Shown: positions 33,150 to 41,461, numbered from the stretch's first letter. The stretch: 44,969 nucleotides of DNA from Chloroflexota bacterium (GCA_022572465.1 JACZVV010000011.1:1-44969), one strand, 5' to 3'. The notes: generated by a model from the letters alone, not told the origin. Program-made: numbers and translations.

Positions 33150-33650
33150 CTAGAGCTCGTTGGTCTGCGTACCAGCGGTGACGACGGTCACTTGGCCCGA
33201 TTCGGTGTATAGCTTCATCGTGCGTCCCTGTTGGCCACCGGTGTCGCTGGCTGTCACACGGATGCCCGCTGCTTTCAGAGCCTCGGTCGTCGCGGCTACG
33301 TTTTGTTCCCCGATCTTGAATATGCTATCCAGGCCGGCAGCCATGGACATCCGCGCCCCGCCTGCCAGTTTGACGACGATGCGCCCCAAGGTTCCTCCGT
33401 GGGCCTTCATCTCCTGCAGAAGCGCTGGGATGGCGGTATTGGCGTACTTCGCCGGGGATTGGCTATGGCCGGTGGTGCCCTTGTCGGCCGGCAGAACGAT
33501 ATGGGCCATGGCCGCAACCCGTGCGACCGGGTCGTAGGCCGCGAGACCGATGCAGGAGCCCAGCCCAAGACACGTTAGCACTACCTGTGGGTCCTTCGTT
33601 ATCTTGATTTCTCCGAGGCCGACTACGACGTTTTCTTGCTCAGCTCTCAT
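33150..33650 (-). CDS. cheD: Chemoreceptor glutamine deamidase CheD
   Basis: 166 aa. The CheD core is CLGLGSCIGLAAYDP with nucleophile Cys33, MAHIVLP with His50, and KLAGGARM further on. The Cys-His spacing of 17 equals that of T. maritima CheD (Cys27, His44). The residue matching its active-site Thr21 is Cys27 here. CheD deamidates receptor glutamines and binds CheC. The start overlaps the cheC stop by four bases, consistent with a CheC-CheD complex made in equal amounts. Confidence 0.9.
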   Translation of the reverse strand: MRAEQENVVVGLGEIKITKDPQVVLTCLGLGSCIGLAAYDPVARVAAMAHIVLPADKGTTGHSQSPAKYANTAIPALLQEMKAHGGTLGRIVVKLAGGARMSMAAGLDSIFKIGEQNVAATTEALKAAGIRVTASDTGGQQGRTMKLYTESGQVTVVTAGTQTNEL

Positions 33651-34267
33651 GAGGCCGGTTCTCGCTTCACCATCGCCGTGACCAGGTCTTCACTGGGCAT
33701 CATGAGGAACGTCCCATTGAGCTGGCGGTCCTTCGTTCCGAAGACGGTGTCGACCACCAGCAGGTCTTCGGATTCCATGAAAATTTCCACCAGGGCTGAA
33801 TTGAGGATGGAGCCCGCCATGTCCATCATGACGGCTGGAGGCGAGGGCATGAGGGGCAGATTTGTGCTATCCGCCAGGGCGTTGAGGAAGAAAGAGCCCA
33901 TGATGTTACCCATCTCCCCGATGGCCGATCGCTCCATGTCGCCAAGGTCCGTGGTCGTGCCGGGAGCCAGGTCCAGCAGCATGTCGACAAGCTCGAAAGC
34001 GGTCTCCGGCTGGAAGACCAGGAGCATGTGGCCGGTGGCGCAGCCGCTGACCCGAAGGTATACGGCCACGGTCATCGCCTCGGCCCCGCCGATCAAGTCG
34101 GGGACGTCTTTCATGGCGATCCGCCTGGGCGGATCGAGTCTGGTAATGACGACCTCTGTGCCGACCATCTCCGTGAGTCCGGCAACGGATCGCGAGATGC
34201 CCTGGGACACGAGGCGACTCCAGGTCTCGTGCTCGGTCGGGCTCAGGCCAGTCTGGTATATCGTCAC
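33647..34267 (-). CDS. cheC: CheY-P phosphatase family protein CheC, one active site visible
   Basis: 206 aa from a GTG start behind a GGGGGG ribosome site. CheC/CheX/FliY-type proteins hydrolyse CheY-P through E-x3-N motifs. One is clear at about residues 120-135 (SAIGEMGNIMGSFFLNAL). The N-terminal site expected in two-site CheC (ELGNI...N) reads RLVSQGISRSVAG instead and lacks both residues. First gene of the che operon. Overlap with cheD supports the known CheC-CheD partnership. Confidence 0.85.
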   Translation of the reverse strand: MTIYQTGLSPTEHETWSRLVSQGISRSVAGLTEMVGTEVVITRLDPPRRIAMKDVPDLIGGAEAMTVAVYLRVSGCATGHMLLVFQPETAFELVDMLLDLAPGTTTDLGDMERSAIGEMGNIMGSFFLNALADSTNLPLMPSPPAVMMDMAGSILNSALVEIFMESEDLLVVDTVFGTKDRQLNGTFLMMPSEDLVTAMVKREPAS

Positions 34268-34353
34268 GGAACCCCCCTTTTATCGAATGGGCCGGCCCCT
34301 ACGTCGATTGGCATGGGGCCCGTCGCCGTTCGAGACTAACAGACGGCTGCATG

Positions 34354-34367
34354 ACCCCAAATGGGGT
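34354..34367. promoter_or_regulatory. Short inverted repeat upstream of the che operon
   Basis: ACCCCA and TGGGGT are separated by AA (34354-34367), 87 bp upstream of the cheC start. It resembles the palindrome at 5039-5058 in having C-run/G-run arms and an AT centre. It could be an operator; the evidence is only the symmetry. Confidence 0.3.
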
Positions 34368-34497
34368 TAGCCTGCAATGTGCTGCGCGTGCGCCCCTATC
34401 CCCGTCGCCGGCCTTGGACCGCCCTTGCGGCGCACCCAGCCGGCTCCTCTTCTCCCTCCTCGCCGCCGAGGTGGTGGATTTGGGCACGCCGAACCCG

Positions 34498-34526
34498 TTG
34501 ACGCGGGGTCGAGCCCGGCGTATAGT
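34498..34526 (+). promoter_or_regulatory. Strong sigma-70-type promoter of the GuaB3-like gene
   Basis: TTGACG, 17-bp spacer, TATAGT. The -10 ends 109 bp before the ATG at 34636, leaving a leader of about 100 nt. I see no clear riboswitch fold in that leader. The rest of 34268-34635 holds no gene. Confidence 0.6.
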
Positions 34527-34635
34527 ATCGTTTAAATAGTCGGCTTTTCGATCATTTCACCGGTTGTTCCTCGTTCTTTCGATCACGGCCACGTGGCCCA
34601 CGAAGCGGTTTGGCTCTTCTCGTTTAGGAGGAAGA

Positions 34636-35781
34636 ATGGAGCGACCTCAATTCAAACCCCTCCGGAGAGCCTTTGGATTCGACGAAGTTTCGATCGTTCC
34701 AGGCGACGTGACCATCAATCCCGAGCAGGCCTGCACCGAGCTGACCATCGGCCACCATACGTTGGAGATCCCCGTGATCGCCGCCGCGCTGGATGCTTTG
34801 GTGTCGCCGCGGACCGCCGCTGCGATGACCAAGCTGGGTGGCATGGCGGTGATGAACCTGGAAGGGCTCCAGACCCGTTATGAGCGGCCCGATGAGGTGT
34901 TGGAGCAGATCGCGACCGTGCCGCAGCACGAGGCCACCGCGCTGCTCCAGCGAATCTATGCCGCGCCCATCCAGGAGAGGTACGTGGGCGACCGGGTGCG
35001 TGAGACGAAGCAGCTGGGCGGGCTTTGCGCCGTGTCGGTGACGCCGGCGAACACCAAGCGTTTGGCTCCCCTGGCGGTGGAGGCCGGCGCCGACATCGTC
35101 GTGGTGCAGTCGACAGTGACCACCGCGCGACACGTCTCCAAGAGCCCTCGCGGGCTGATCATCTCCGAGCTGATCGATCAGATCAACGTGCCGGTGATCG
35201 TCGGCAACGCCGTCAGCTTCAGCTCGGCCTTGGAGCTCATGGAGACGGGAATACACGGCTTACTGGTGGGCGTTGGGCCGGGAGCGATCTGCACCACCCG
35301 GGAGGTCATCGGCGTTGGCGTGCCTCAGGTGACGGCGACGTTGGATTGCGCCGCGGCGAGGCAGGAGCACTACCGTCGCACCGGCCGGTACGTCCCCATC
35401 ATCACCGACGGCGGCATCCGAACGGGAGGCGATCTGTGCAAGGCCATCGCCAGCGGCGCCGACGGGGTCATGTTAGGGTCGCAGTTGGCCGGGGCCGACG
35501 AGGCGCCCGGACGGGGCTATAGCTGGGGAATGGCCAGCCCGCACATGGACCTGCCCCGAGGCACACGGATCAAGGTCGGTGAGCGAGGCCCCCTCAAGAA
35601 GATCCTGTACGGTCCCGCGACGGTCTCCGACGGCACCGAAAACTACGTCGGCGCGCTCAGAACGTGCATGGGCTACTGCGGCGCGTTCACCATCCGAGAC
35701 CTCCAGCGGTGCGAGCTCGTCGTCGCTCCCGCCATCAGGACCGAAGGCAAGTATCTCCAGCTCACGCAAGACCTGAACTAG
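34636..35781 (+). CDS. IMP dehydrogenase-related protein (GuaB3-like, no CBS domains)
   Basis: 381 aa TIM-barrel protein. GFDEVSIVPG at the N-terminus, the phosphate-binding GNAVSF region, the active loop GPGAICTTREVIGVGVPQ with Cys219, and late GADGVMLGSQLAG and YCGA. GuaB3 proteins share this CTTR active loop with IMPDH but lack the CBS pair. Actinobacteria and cyanobacteria carry them beside true GuaB, and activity toward IMP has not been clear for all. GMP reductase is the other possibility. AGGAGG fixes the ATG. A PfkB nucleoside/sugar kinase two genes downstream would fit purine salvage. Confidence 0.85.
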   Translation: MERPQFKPLRRAFGFDEVSIVPGDVTINPEQACTELTIGHHTLEIPVIAAALDALVSPRTAAAMTKLGGMAVMNLEGLQTRYERPDEVLEQIATVPQHEATALLQRIYAAPIQERYVGDRVRETKQLGGLCAVSVTPANTKRLAPLAVEAGADIVVVQSTVTTARHVSKSPRGLIISELIDQINVPVIVGNAVSFSSALELMETGIHGLLVGVGPGAICTTREVIGVGVPQVTATLDCAAARQEHYRRTGRYVPIITDGGIRTGGDLCKAIASGADGVMLGSQLAGADEAPGRGYSWGMASPHMDLPRGTRIKVGERGPLKKILYGPATVSDGTENYVGALRTCMGYCGAFTIRDLQRCELVVAPAIRTEGKYLQLTQDLN

Positions 35782-35804
35782 AGCGCGCTCGGCACGGAGA
35801 GGCG

Positions 35805-36089
35805 ATGACAGTCCGAGGCTCGGCGGCCGTGGCCGCGATTGCGGGGTTCGTGGCGTTCGTCGGCCGGTGCTGCTACCGGCCGACGGTGGCGCGGGGCGTC
35901 AAGGTGGCCCTCATCGTTGGCCCGATCCTCACGGCCATCAACCAGTTCGATGTCATTGCCGACCGGGACTTCGGCGGCACGTTCTTTCTGAAACTGGCCC
36001 TCACCTTCGCCGTCCCCTTCTGCGTCTCCGTCACATCGTCGACGCTGGCGGCGCTCAAACCGATTCGACGCGGAACGGCATCCGAATAG
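35805..36089 (+). CDS. NrtS-like small membrane protein
   Basis: 94 aa. Two hydrophobic segments (about 31-50 and 60-82) with the pattern VKVALIVGPILTAINQFD and LKLALTFAVPFCVSVTSS. This matches NrtS-family proteins, described in cyanobacteria as nitrate/nitrite transporters that act as small hairpin subunits. The RPTVARGVKVALIVG entry is typical. GGAGAGGCG directly precedes the ATG. No nitrate genes surround it, so the family name should not be read as proof of nitrate transport. It lies 23 bp after the GuaB3-like gene and may be co-transcribed. Confidence 0.65.
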   Translation: MTVRGSAAVAAIAGFVAFVGRCCYRPTVARGVKVALIVGPILTAINQFDVIADRDFGGTFFLKLALTFAVPFCVSVTSSTLAALKPIRRGTASE

Positions 36090-36204
36090 GCGTCGCTGGG
36101 ACCATCGACGGCGTGGTCCCAACCATGAGCTGCTTCATGCGTCCCGAACGCCGTTCCCCGCGAATGCCGGCCGGTCGTGTCGAAGCTTGGCGCCGCAACC
36201 CCTA

Positions 36205-36213
36205 TGCTAGAAT
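36205..36213 (+). promoter_or_regulatory. Extended -10 promoter of the enoyl-CoA hydratase gene
   Basis: TGCTAGAAT is an extended -10, 27 bp before the ATG at 36240. TTGGCG lies 15 bp upstream of the hexamer as a weak -35. Confidence 0.45.
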
Positions 36214-36239
36214 TGGCGCGATTTCCAGGAGGTGCAACC

Positions 36240-37019
36240 ATGCCTTACGAGACCATCAAGTATGAAACGGTCGAGGAGCACGTCGTCCTTTTGACCTTGA
36301 ACCGGCCCGAGAAGCTCAACGCCCTCAATCGAGTGCTGTTCGAAGAGCTCGACGACGCCGTGCAGAAGATCGAGCGGGACCAGGACGTGCTGGTTTACAT
36401 GGTCACCGGCGCTCCCAGGACCGATGGGCGTCCAATGTTCACCGCTGGGGCGGATCTCAAGCCCCGTGCCGACATCGGCCCTACCCCTCACTGGCTGGCC
36501 AACGACGTGATCAATCAAATCGACACCATGCGCACCCCCTCCATCGCCGTCATCGACGGGTTCTGCACCACCGGCGGCATGGAGCTGATCCTCGCCTGCG
36601 ACCTGCGGATCGCGTCGTCCACGGCGCAGTTCTGCGACTGGCACCTCAAAAACACCGGCGCGGGCATCGGCGGCTGGGGCGCGGCGACCAGGCTCTCGCG
36701 CACCGTGGGTCTGTCCAAGGCCAAGGAGCTGCTGCTGACCGGCATGATCATCGACGGCGAGGAGGCGCGCCGCATCGGGCTGGTCAATCGCACCTTCTCT
36801 TCGGAGAAGCTCATGGACGGGGCCCTGGAGGTGGCGAGGAGCATCGCCGGCATGCGGCCCGACGGCATCCGTTTGACGATGGGCTTCCTCGAGATGCAGA
36901 TGGACATGGACCTGCACCAAGCGCTGCGATGGGCCGAGGTGGCGCCCAGCTATATGGGGATCAAGCGCCGGTTCGATGACATGACCGAGCGGTTCGAGCA
37001 GCGCGGCGAGCAATCCTAG
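36240..37019 (+). CDS. Enoyl-CoA hydratase/isomerase family protein
   Basis: 259 aa crotonase fold. LNRPEKLNALN (20-30), oxyanion hole residues in FTAGADL (67-73) and CTTGGMEL (109-116), and ACDLRIASSTAQF. Glu115 corresponds to the first catalytic Glu (144 in rat crotonase). By my alignment the second (Glu164) is His135, so hydratase activity is uncertain and isomerase, hydrolase or lyase chemistry is possible. AGGAGG eight bases before the ATG. It is followed after 67 bp by the PfkB kinase gene. Confidence 0.85.
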   Translation: MPYETIKYETVEEHVVLLTLNRPEKLNALNRVLFEELDDAVQKIERDQDVLVYMVTGAPRTDGRPMFTAGADLKPRADIGPTPHWLANDVINQIDTMRTPSIAVIDGFCTTGGMELILACDLRIASSTAQFCDWHLKNTGAGIGGWGAATRLSRTVGLSKAKELLLTGMIIDGEEARRIGLVNRTFSSEKLMDGALEVARSIAGMRPDGIRLTMGFLEMQMDMDLHQALRWAEVAPSYMGIKRRFDDMTERFEQRGEQS

Positions 37020-37086
37020 CAGCAGCGCTCGACCCGGACCTCCAAGCGGTAGCGTTAGGCCCGGACGGTTGAAGGGAGCTCCACCG

Positions 37087-38025
37087 GTGGCCTGGAATAT
37101 CTTCGTCTGCGGCTCGATGGCCTACGATCGGATTATGGACTTCCCCGGCCGGTTCGCCGACCACATCATGCCGGACAAGATCCACATGCTCAACGTGAGC
37201 TTCACGGTCAACGACATGATCGAGCGGCCGGGAGGGACCGCGGGCAACATCGCCTATGCGCTGGCCCTTCTAGGCGAGAAGCCGACGATTCTGGCGACGA
37301 TCGGCCATGACTATCAGCGATACTTTTCGTGGCTGGCCCAGCACGGGATTTCGACCGAGGGCATCAAGGTCATCGACGACCAGTTCACCGCCTGCGCCCA
37401 CATCACCACCGATCTGGCCAACAACCAGATCACGAGCTTCAATCCAGGGGCGATGAAGCGTAGGTCGGACTACGACCTGGCCCGTGCCCGCCCCGAGGAG
37501 AGCGTGATGGTGATCGGCGCGGGCAACGTCGACGACATGACCGCCTACCGCGACGCCGCCCACTCCCGAGGGATCGACTTCATCTTCGACCCGAGCCAAT
37601 CGCTGCCCATCTGGCCAGCGGCGGAGCTGGCCCGGTGCCTCGAAGGCGCTCGCGTTCTCATCGGCAACGACTACGAGCTGGAGATGATTATGAACCGGAC
37701 GGGTCTCTCCAAGAGCCAGCTCGTTGACCGGACGGGCGCGGTGATCACCACCAAGGGCGAGCAGGGCTCCGACGTCGCCACGCGGGATGGCGAGGTCCAT
37801 GTTCCCGCCGTGGCGCTCCCCGAGCCGCCGGTCGACCCGACCGGCGCGGGCGACGCCTATCGCGGCGGCCTGATCAAGGGCCTGGTCGGCGGCGACGGCC
37901 TGGTGGAGAGCGCCCGCCTGGGCGCCGTCTGCGCGTCCTTCGCGGTCCAGAGCCAGGGCACGCAGAGCTATACGTTCGACGAGCGGCAGCTCCAGGCCCG
38001 GTACGCCGAAACGTTCAGTCGCTGA
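37087..38025 (+). CDS. PfkB-family carbohydrate/nucleoside kinase (adenosine kinase-like)
   Basis: 312 aa from a GTG eight bases after GAAGGGAG; a TTG at 37069 is upstream of that site and less likely. Ribokinase-fold landmarks: GSMAYDRIMDFPG near the N-terminus, RPGGTAGNIAYALALLG (48-64, substrate lid), TTKGEQGS and the anion-hole motif DPTGAGDAYRGG (250-261) with catalytic base Asp256. The N-terminal MDFPGRF and overall length resemble bacterial/archaeal adenosine or nucleoside kinases rather than fructokinases. The nearby GuaB3-like gene supports nucleoside salvage. Confidence 0.87.
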   Translation: MAWNIFVCGSMAYDRIMDFPGRFADHIMPDKIHMLNVSFTVNDMIERPGGTAGNIAYALALLGEKPTILATIGHDYQRYFSWLAQHGISTEGIKVIDDQFTACAHITTDLANNQITSFNPGAMKRRSDYDLARARPEESVMVIGAGNVDDMTAYRDAAHSRGIDFIFDPSQSLPIWPAAELARCLEGARVLIGNDYELEMIMNRTGLSKSQLVDRTGAVITTKGEQGSDVATRDGEVHVPAVALPEPPVDPTGAGDAYRGGLIKGLVGGDGLVESARLGAVCASFAVQSQGTQSYTFDERQLQARYAETFSR

Positions 38026-38035
38026 GGCGGCTGAG

Positions 38036-38159
38036 GTGGCTGAGCCACATCGGCTTTTCCGGGCGGCTGAGCCGCATCAGCTTTCCCGGCCCATTGGTGG
38101 TACGGCCCAGACGCCGTACGGGGTTCAACGGCGGCTGGCGGCTGAGGTGGCTCAGCCAC
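38036..38159. repeat. REP-like hairpin repeats, cluster 1
   Basis: Copies of a 13-bp hairpin followed by a fixed tail. 38036-38048 is GTGGCTGAGCCAC with tail ATCGGCTTTTCCGG. 38063-38075 is GCGGCTGAGCCGC with tail ATCAGCTTTCCCGG. An inverted stem, GTGGCTCAGCCAC, lies at 38147-38159 and covers the stop codon of the DUF3179 gene. Stems differ by compensating changes, so the structure is conserved. Confidence 0.75.
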
Positions 38160-39678
38160 TAAAGACCAACGTGTTGGGATACGAGGCGTACCACCCGAAC
38201 CAGAACGCCATGTGGGTGGGCAGGCGCGACAGCGTGATCGTTGGGTCGTTGGTGCGGACCAGCGCCTCTTCCGTGATCCGCCACCGCCGGCCTTCGACGT
38301 CGGCCACGGTGTCGCCGATGTCGGTGAGCTGGGGCACTCGAACGAACTCGACCCCTTCCCGCAGGTAGGCCCGGGCGCTCCCGGTGAAGGGCGAGCTGAT
38401 CACCACCACGGGGGCGCCGGCGATGGTGTCGTTGACCACGGAGTTGGCTGCCAGGTCCCGAAGCGCATAAGCTTTGGGCACGCCGCGCACCAGCACGCCC
38501 AGAACGCTCTCCTTGGTCGGCAGCGCGTCGTCGCGGAGCCACACCGGGAACATCGTGTCCCTCCTGGCGAAGTAGTCGTAATAGATCGCTCTTGGGTTGG
38601 TCTCCGGCAGGTACGTGCCGGCGGGATAGACGCCGGTGTGCTGGCTCAGGACGGTCGTATCCGGGTGCATCTCGCTCCATGCCGCCCACGTCGTCACCGT
38701 CACCGGAAAGACCTCGAGCTTGATGCCGCTATTGGCCAAGGGGCCCACCACAGGCTCCCCGATGAACTGCCGCCACAGGGTGTTCGTCGCACGGTCGTAC
38801 ATCAGCTTGTTGCTGCGGTAAAGCAGACCCGACGTTCCGAACTCGATAGGCCCGCCGCCCAGCTCCTCGATCCGTGTGGAATACACGATTCCACTGCCGC
38901 AGAGTGTTCAGTAGGCCAGGGCGATGGGCTCGCCTCCAAGCAGATCGTTGGCCATCTCGTGGGCGTTGAGTATGCGCAGCGGGTAGGCGCGGTGCTCGCC
39001 GTTGATCGATACGCCGAAGACCCGGTCGGACCCCTCGAGGTAGGTCGCCTCCGCCGCGCGGATGTTTGGGGGATAGCGCAGGTCGGGGATGCCGTCTTTT
39101 CGCACGCCTCCCCACACGATCTCCTCGATGCGGATGCGGCTCGGGACGTCCTGGTAGAGGAAGGCGCCCATGGCCGGATCGATGGCGCTGAGGAGACCGC
39201 TCTTCCACGCGGCGAACTCGGAGGGCGGCGTGATCTCGGAGTGGCGGCCCAGCCAGTTGATCCACTCACGCCATGCGTCGTCGCCATACTCCTCTCCGGT
39301 CAGATGGCGGAGGGCGTTCCCCGCGCCGACCAGCGTCTGGACGTCTCGGATCTGCGACAGGTATGAGATTTCGATGAGGACCGGAACGAAGCTCTGGTCG
39401 CCGCTGGCGGCCATGGCGTCGAGCACGGTGTGGTCGCGCCGTCGCAGGGCGGGCAGGGAGCGCCACATCAGCGCGTTGGCGGTCTCGACGGTCGGCGACG
39501 CCTCCACCTCGAGCTCGGGCGCCGTCTCGACACCTTGCGACGCTTCCGCGTTGCGCTCGGCTACCGTCGCGCCGGGCGTCGAGCCGGCCGAGGGGCCGCC
39601 GCCGCCGCACGCTGAGACGGCCAGCGCGATGGCTCCGATGGCGGCGACAACGTGGCTCCGGTGAGGCCTCATGTCCAT
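38152..39678 (-). CDS. DUF3179 lipoprotein, in-frame UGA (selenocysteine) in UxxC
   Basis: 508 residues when UGA at 38908-38910 is read. Signal peptide with lipobox VSAC (Cys24), a helical repeat region with EYGDDAWREWINWLG, then the DUF3179 domain: LRILNAHEMANDLLGGEPIALAY-U257-TLCGSGIVYS, FGTSGLLYRSNKLMYDRAT, LWRQFIGEPVVGPL and VYPAGTY. Other DUF3179 proteins have Cys at the UGA position (TYCPLCG), so the motif becomes UxxC, a thiol-redox-type site. The segments before and after share one frame, and a SECIS-like hairpin follows. DUF3179 function is unknown; the lipoprotein signal places it outside the membrane. Alternative starts are 39672 and 39783. Sec-containing DUF3179 proteins are, to my knowledge, recognised in annotation databases. 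Confidence 0.88.
38876..38894 (-). promoter_or_regulatory. Bacterial SECIS-like hairpin for Sec257 of DUF3179
   Basis: On the mRNA, GUGGAAU pairs with AUUCCAC (7 bp, perfect) around the loop CGUGU. G is the second loop base, 22 nt after UGA 38908-38910. Stem length, loop start (CGUG) and spacing equal those of the first FTR element, although the stems are unrelated in sequence. Confidence 0.78.
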
Positions 39679-39751
39679 GCGGCTCGGCAGGCACTCCTTC
39701 TTGGAGTGGTACGGCGCACGCTGCGCGCGAGATTCACCAGCGGTGGCTGAG

Positions 39752-39810
39752 GTCGCTGAGCGACATCGGCATTTCCGGCCCACGGTAACAGCGACGGATG
39801 TCGCTCAGCC
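39752..39810. repeat. REP-like hairpin repeat, cluster 2
   Basis: 39752-39764 is GTCGCTGAGCGAC with tail ATCGGCATTTCCGG. An inverted partial copy (GATGTCGCTCAGCC) ends near 39810. Compared with cluster 1 both sides of the stem have changed together (GTC/GAC versus GTG/CAC and GCG/CGC). It lies between the DUF3179 start and the small gene at 39956. Confidence 0.7.
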
Positions 39811-39955
39811 AGTCGGCAGTTTGATATGGGGAGTTGCGGCCAAGAGATTGACGAGTATGGAAAGTCCGGTTACTCTGGTGCCACCACGTTCGGGCTGCCC
39901 TCGAAGCCCGCGGCCAGCCGAATGAGAAAGTCCAGGCTAAAAGGAGCCTCTCACA

Positions 39956-40261
39956 ATGCGCATGCTCATGGATGTCACCTTTCCCTTGGAGCCCTTCAAC
40001 ACGATGGTGAAGAACGGAACCGCCGGCCAAAAGCTCCAGCAGATTATGGAGGATATCAAGCCAGAGGCGGTCTACTTCTCAGCGCGTGGGGGAAAGCGTG
40101 GCGCGATCATTATCGTTGACATAGCTGACCCGTCAAGGCTTCCAACCTTTGCAGAGCCGTTCTTCCTTACCTTCAATGCCACCCTAGAGGTCCACGTCGT
40201 CATGGCGCCTGAAGATCTGGCAAAGGCCGGGCTTGAGGAGCTTGGGAAGAAATACGGGTAG
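39956..40261 (+). CDS. Small conserved-type protein of unknown function
   Basis: 101 aa. ATG with AGGAG nine bases upstream. The protein reads as an alternating beta/alpha dimeric ferredoxin-like fold: MDVTFPLEPFNTMVKNGTAG, then KPEAVYFSARGGKRGAIIIVDI and FLTFNATLEVHVVMAPEDL. This resembles the DUF3303/short stress-type proteins that form alpha-beta barrels, but I cannot assign a family with confidence. No active-site motif is evident. Lower GC than its neighbours and flanking hairpin repeats set it apart. Confidence 0.6.
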   Translation: MRMLMDVTFPLEPFNTMVKNGTAGQKLQQIMEDIKPEAVYFSARGGKRGAIIIVDIADPSRLPTFAEPFFLTFNATLEVHVVMAPEDLAKAGLEELGKKYG

Positions 40262-40285
40262 ACCCCTGAGGCGGTGGCTGAGCCA

Positions 40286-40325
40286 GCGGCTGAGCCGCAT
40301 CAGCATTTCCGGGCGGCTGAGCCGC
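40286..40325. repeat. REP-like hairpin repeats, cluster 3
   Basis: 40286-40298 and 40313-40325 are both GCGGCTGAGCCGC. The first has the tail ATCAGCATTTCCGG, the second ATCAGCTTCT. The period is 27 bp, as in cluster 1 (38036 to 38063). An imperfect stem, GTGGCTGAGCCAG, precedes at about 40274. Confidence 0.72.
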
Positions 40326-40333
40326 ATCAGCTT

Positions 40334-40588
40334 CTAAAGCCCAGGTTCGCGCCAACCCTGACGTTCAGGGGATGGCGGCTGCAATCCATGAAAGCAGGTC
40401 TCCAGCAACCCGGTCCATGAGAGCAATTTGCCACGACACGTAAATAACACCCCGGATAACGTCCTTCTAGACACTGTCGTTCACGGACGTTTATTGAACT
40501 CAGTAAACCACGATTTAACCGTCGAATAATCAGCCGAACATTAGCGAACAAACGCCCACCGACGGTGGGTCACGAGAAGAGTTTCACG
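40334..40588. other. AT-richer intergenic stretch without a gene
   Basis: No credible coding sequence or RNA gene is seen. Base composition is lower in GC than the flanks. The only structure found is the hairpin at 40555-40569. Confidence 0.5.
40555..40569 (-). terminator. Hairpin after the minus-strand enoyl-CoA hydratase gene
   Basis: CCCACC and GGTGGG pair around a three-base loop, 20 bp past the stop at 40589. The minus-strand reading continues GCGTTTGTTCG, giving a moderately T-rich tail. Confidence 0.45.
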
Positions 40589-41398
40589 TTACTTATCGTC
40601 GGGCTTTTTGAGGCCGCGAAAACGGGGCGTTCGCTTCTCCATGAACGCGCGCGCGCCCTCCTCCAGATCGTGGCCCGCCATCGTGCGGTTCACGTGGAGG
40701 GCGTAGAGCTGGTGAGGCAGGTGCTCCTCGTAGCGGCGGCGCAGCGGCGCCAGCACCAGGTCTTTGGTGAGCCGCTGGGCGATGGGCGGCCCCGCCGCGA
40801 TCCTCCGCGCCAGCTCCATCACGTGGTCCATGAGGTCGGCAGCGGGCACGACCCGGCTCACCAGGCCGATCCGCTCGGCCTGCTCGGCGTCGATGACGTC
40901 GCTGGTGTACAGCATCTCCAGCGTCCGGGACGTGCCGACGACCGCCGGGAGCAGCGCCGCGACGCCGTCGAGGACGGGTAGTCCCGTCCTGAGGTAGACG
41001 GTGGAGAAGCGGGCCTTGTCCGAGGCGATTCGAATGTCGCACTCGAGGGCGAGGCACAGCCCGCCGCCGGCGGCGACACCGTTGACGGCGGCGATGGTCG
41101 GCTTGGCCATCTGGAACAGGTGGCCGAGGGTCCAGTTCCGCCACGCGGCCTCGGGGAAGCGGGTGCGAGGGTTCCTTCGACCGGGGCCTCGCCGGTCCAG
41201 CCCCGACGAGAAGGCCTCGCCGGCGCCCGTCAAGACCAGCACCCGGACGTCGTCGTCCTCTTCGACCTCCCGGGCTATCTGGGCGATGCCGTCGATCATG
41301 CTGTTGGACAGGGAGTTGAGCGACCGGGGACGGTTCATCGTGATCGTCACGATCCCGCCGTCTCTGGCTACCAACAGCTCGCTATCGTCGTTCGTCAT
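40589..41398 (-). CDS. Enoyl-CoA hydratase/isomerase family protein
   Basis: 269 aa crotonase fold: MNRPRSLNSLS, AFSSGLD (63-68, oxyanion hole), NGVAAGGGLCLALECDIRIAS (106-126) with Glu119, and GLPVLDGVAALLPAVVG with Asp144 at the usual position of the second acid. This pattern occurs in hydratases and in 1,2-epoxyphenylacetyl-CoA or cyclohexene-type isomerases. GGAGGG six bases before the ATG. Last gene of the minus-strand run that begins with the molybdenum hydroxylase, 63 bp after the MaoC-like gene. Confidence 0.87.
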   Translation of the reverse strand: MTNDDSELLVARDGGIVTITMNRPRSLNSLSNSMIDGIAQIAREVEEDDDVRVLVLTGAGEAFSSGLDRRGPGRRNPRTRFPEAAWRNWTLGHLFQMAKPTIAAVNGVAAGGGLCLALECDIRIASDKARFSTVYLRTGLPVLDGVAALLPAVVGTSRTLEMLYTSDVIDAEQAERIGLVSRVVPAADLMDHVMELARRIAAGPPIAQRLTKDLVLAPLRRRYEEHLPHQLYALHVNRTMAGHDLEEGARAFMEKRTPRFRGLKKPDDK

Positions 41399-41461
41399 GC
41401 GGTCCCTCCGCGAAGGCTGGCTGCCGGCGCCGCGTTGTTGCGTCCCACTAGAAATCCGCCG

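Noticed and set aside
34527-34635. Purine riboswitch in the leader of the GuaB3-like gene
   Set aside because: I could not find the conserved three-way junction core; the leader shows no convincing fold by eye.
35805-36089. Nitrate transport operon
   Set aside because: Only an NrtS-like protein is present; no nitrate reductase, regulator or other transporter gene adjoins it.
38036-40325. CRISPR array
   Set aside because: Repeats are short, unevenly spaced, vary in sequence by stem covariation, and occur in both orientations; there are no cas genes.
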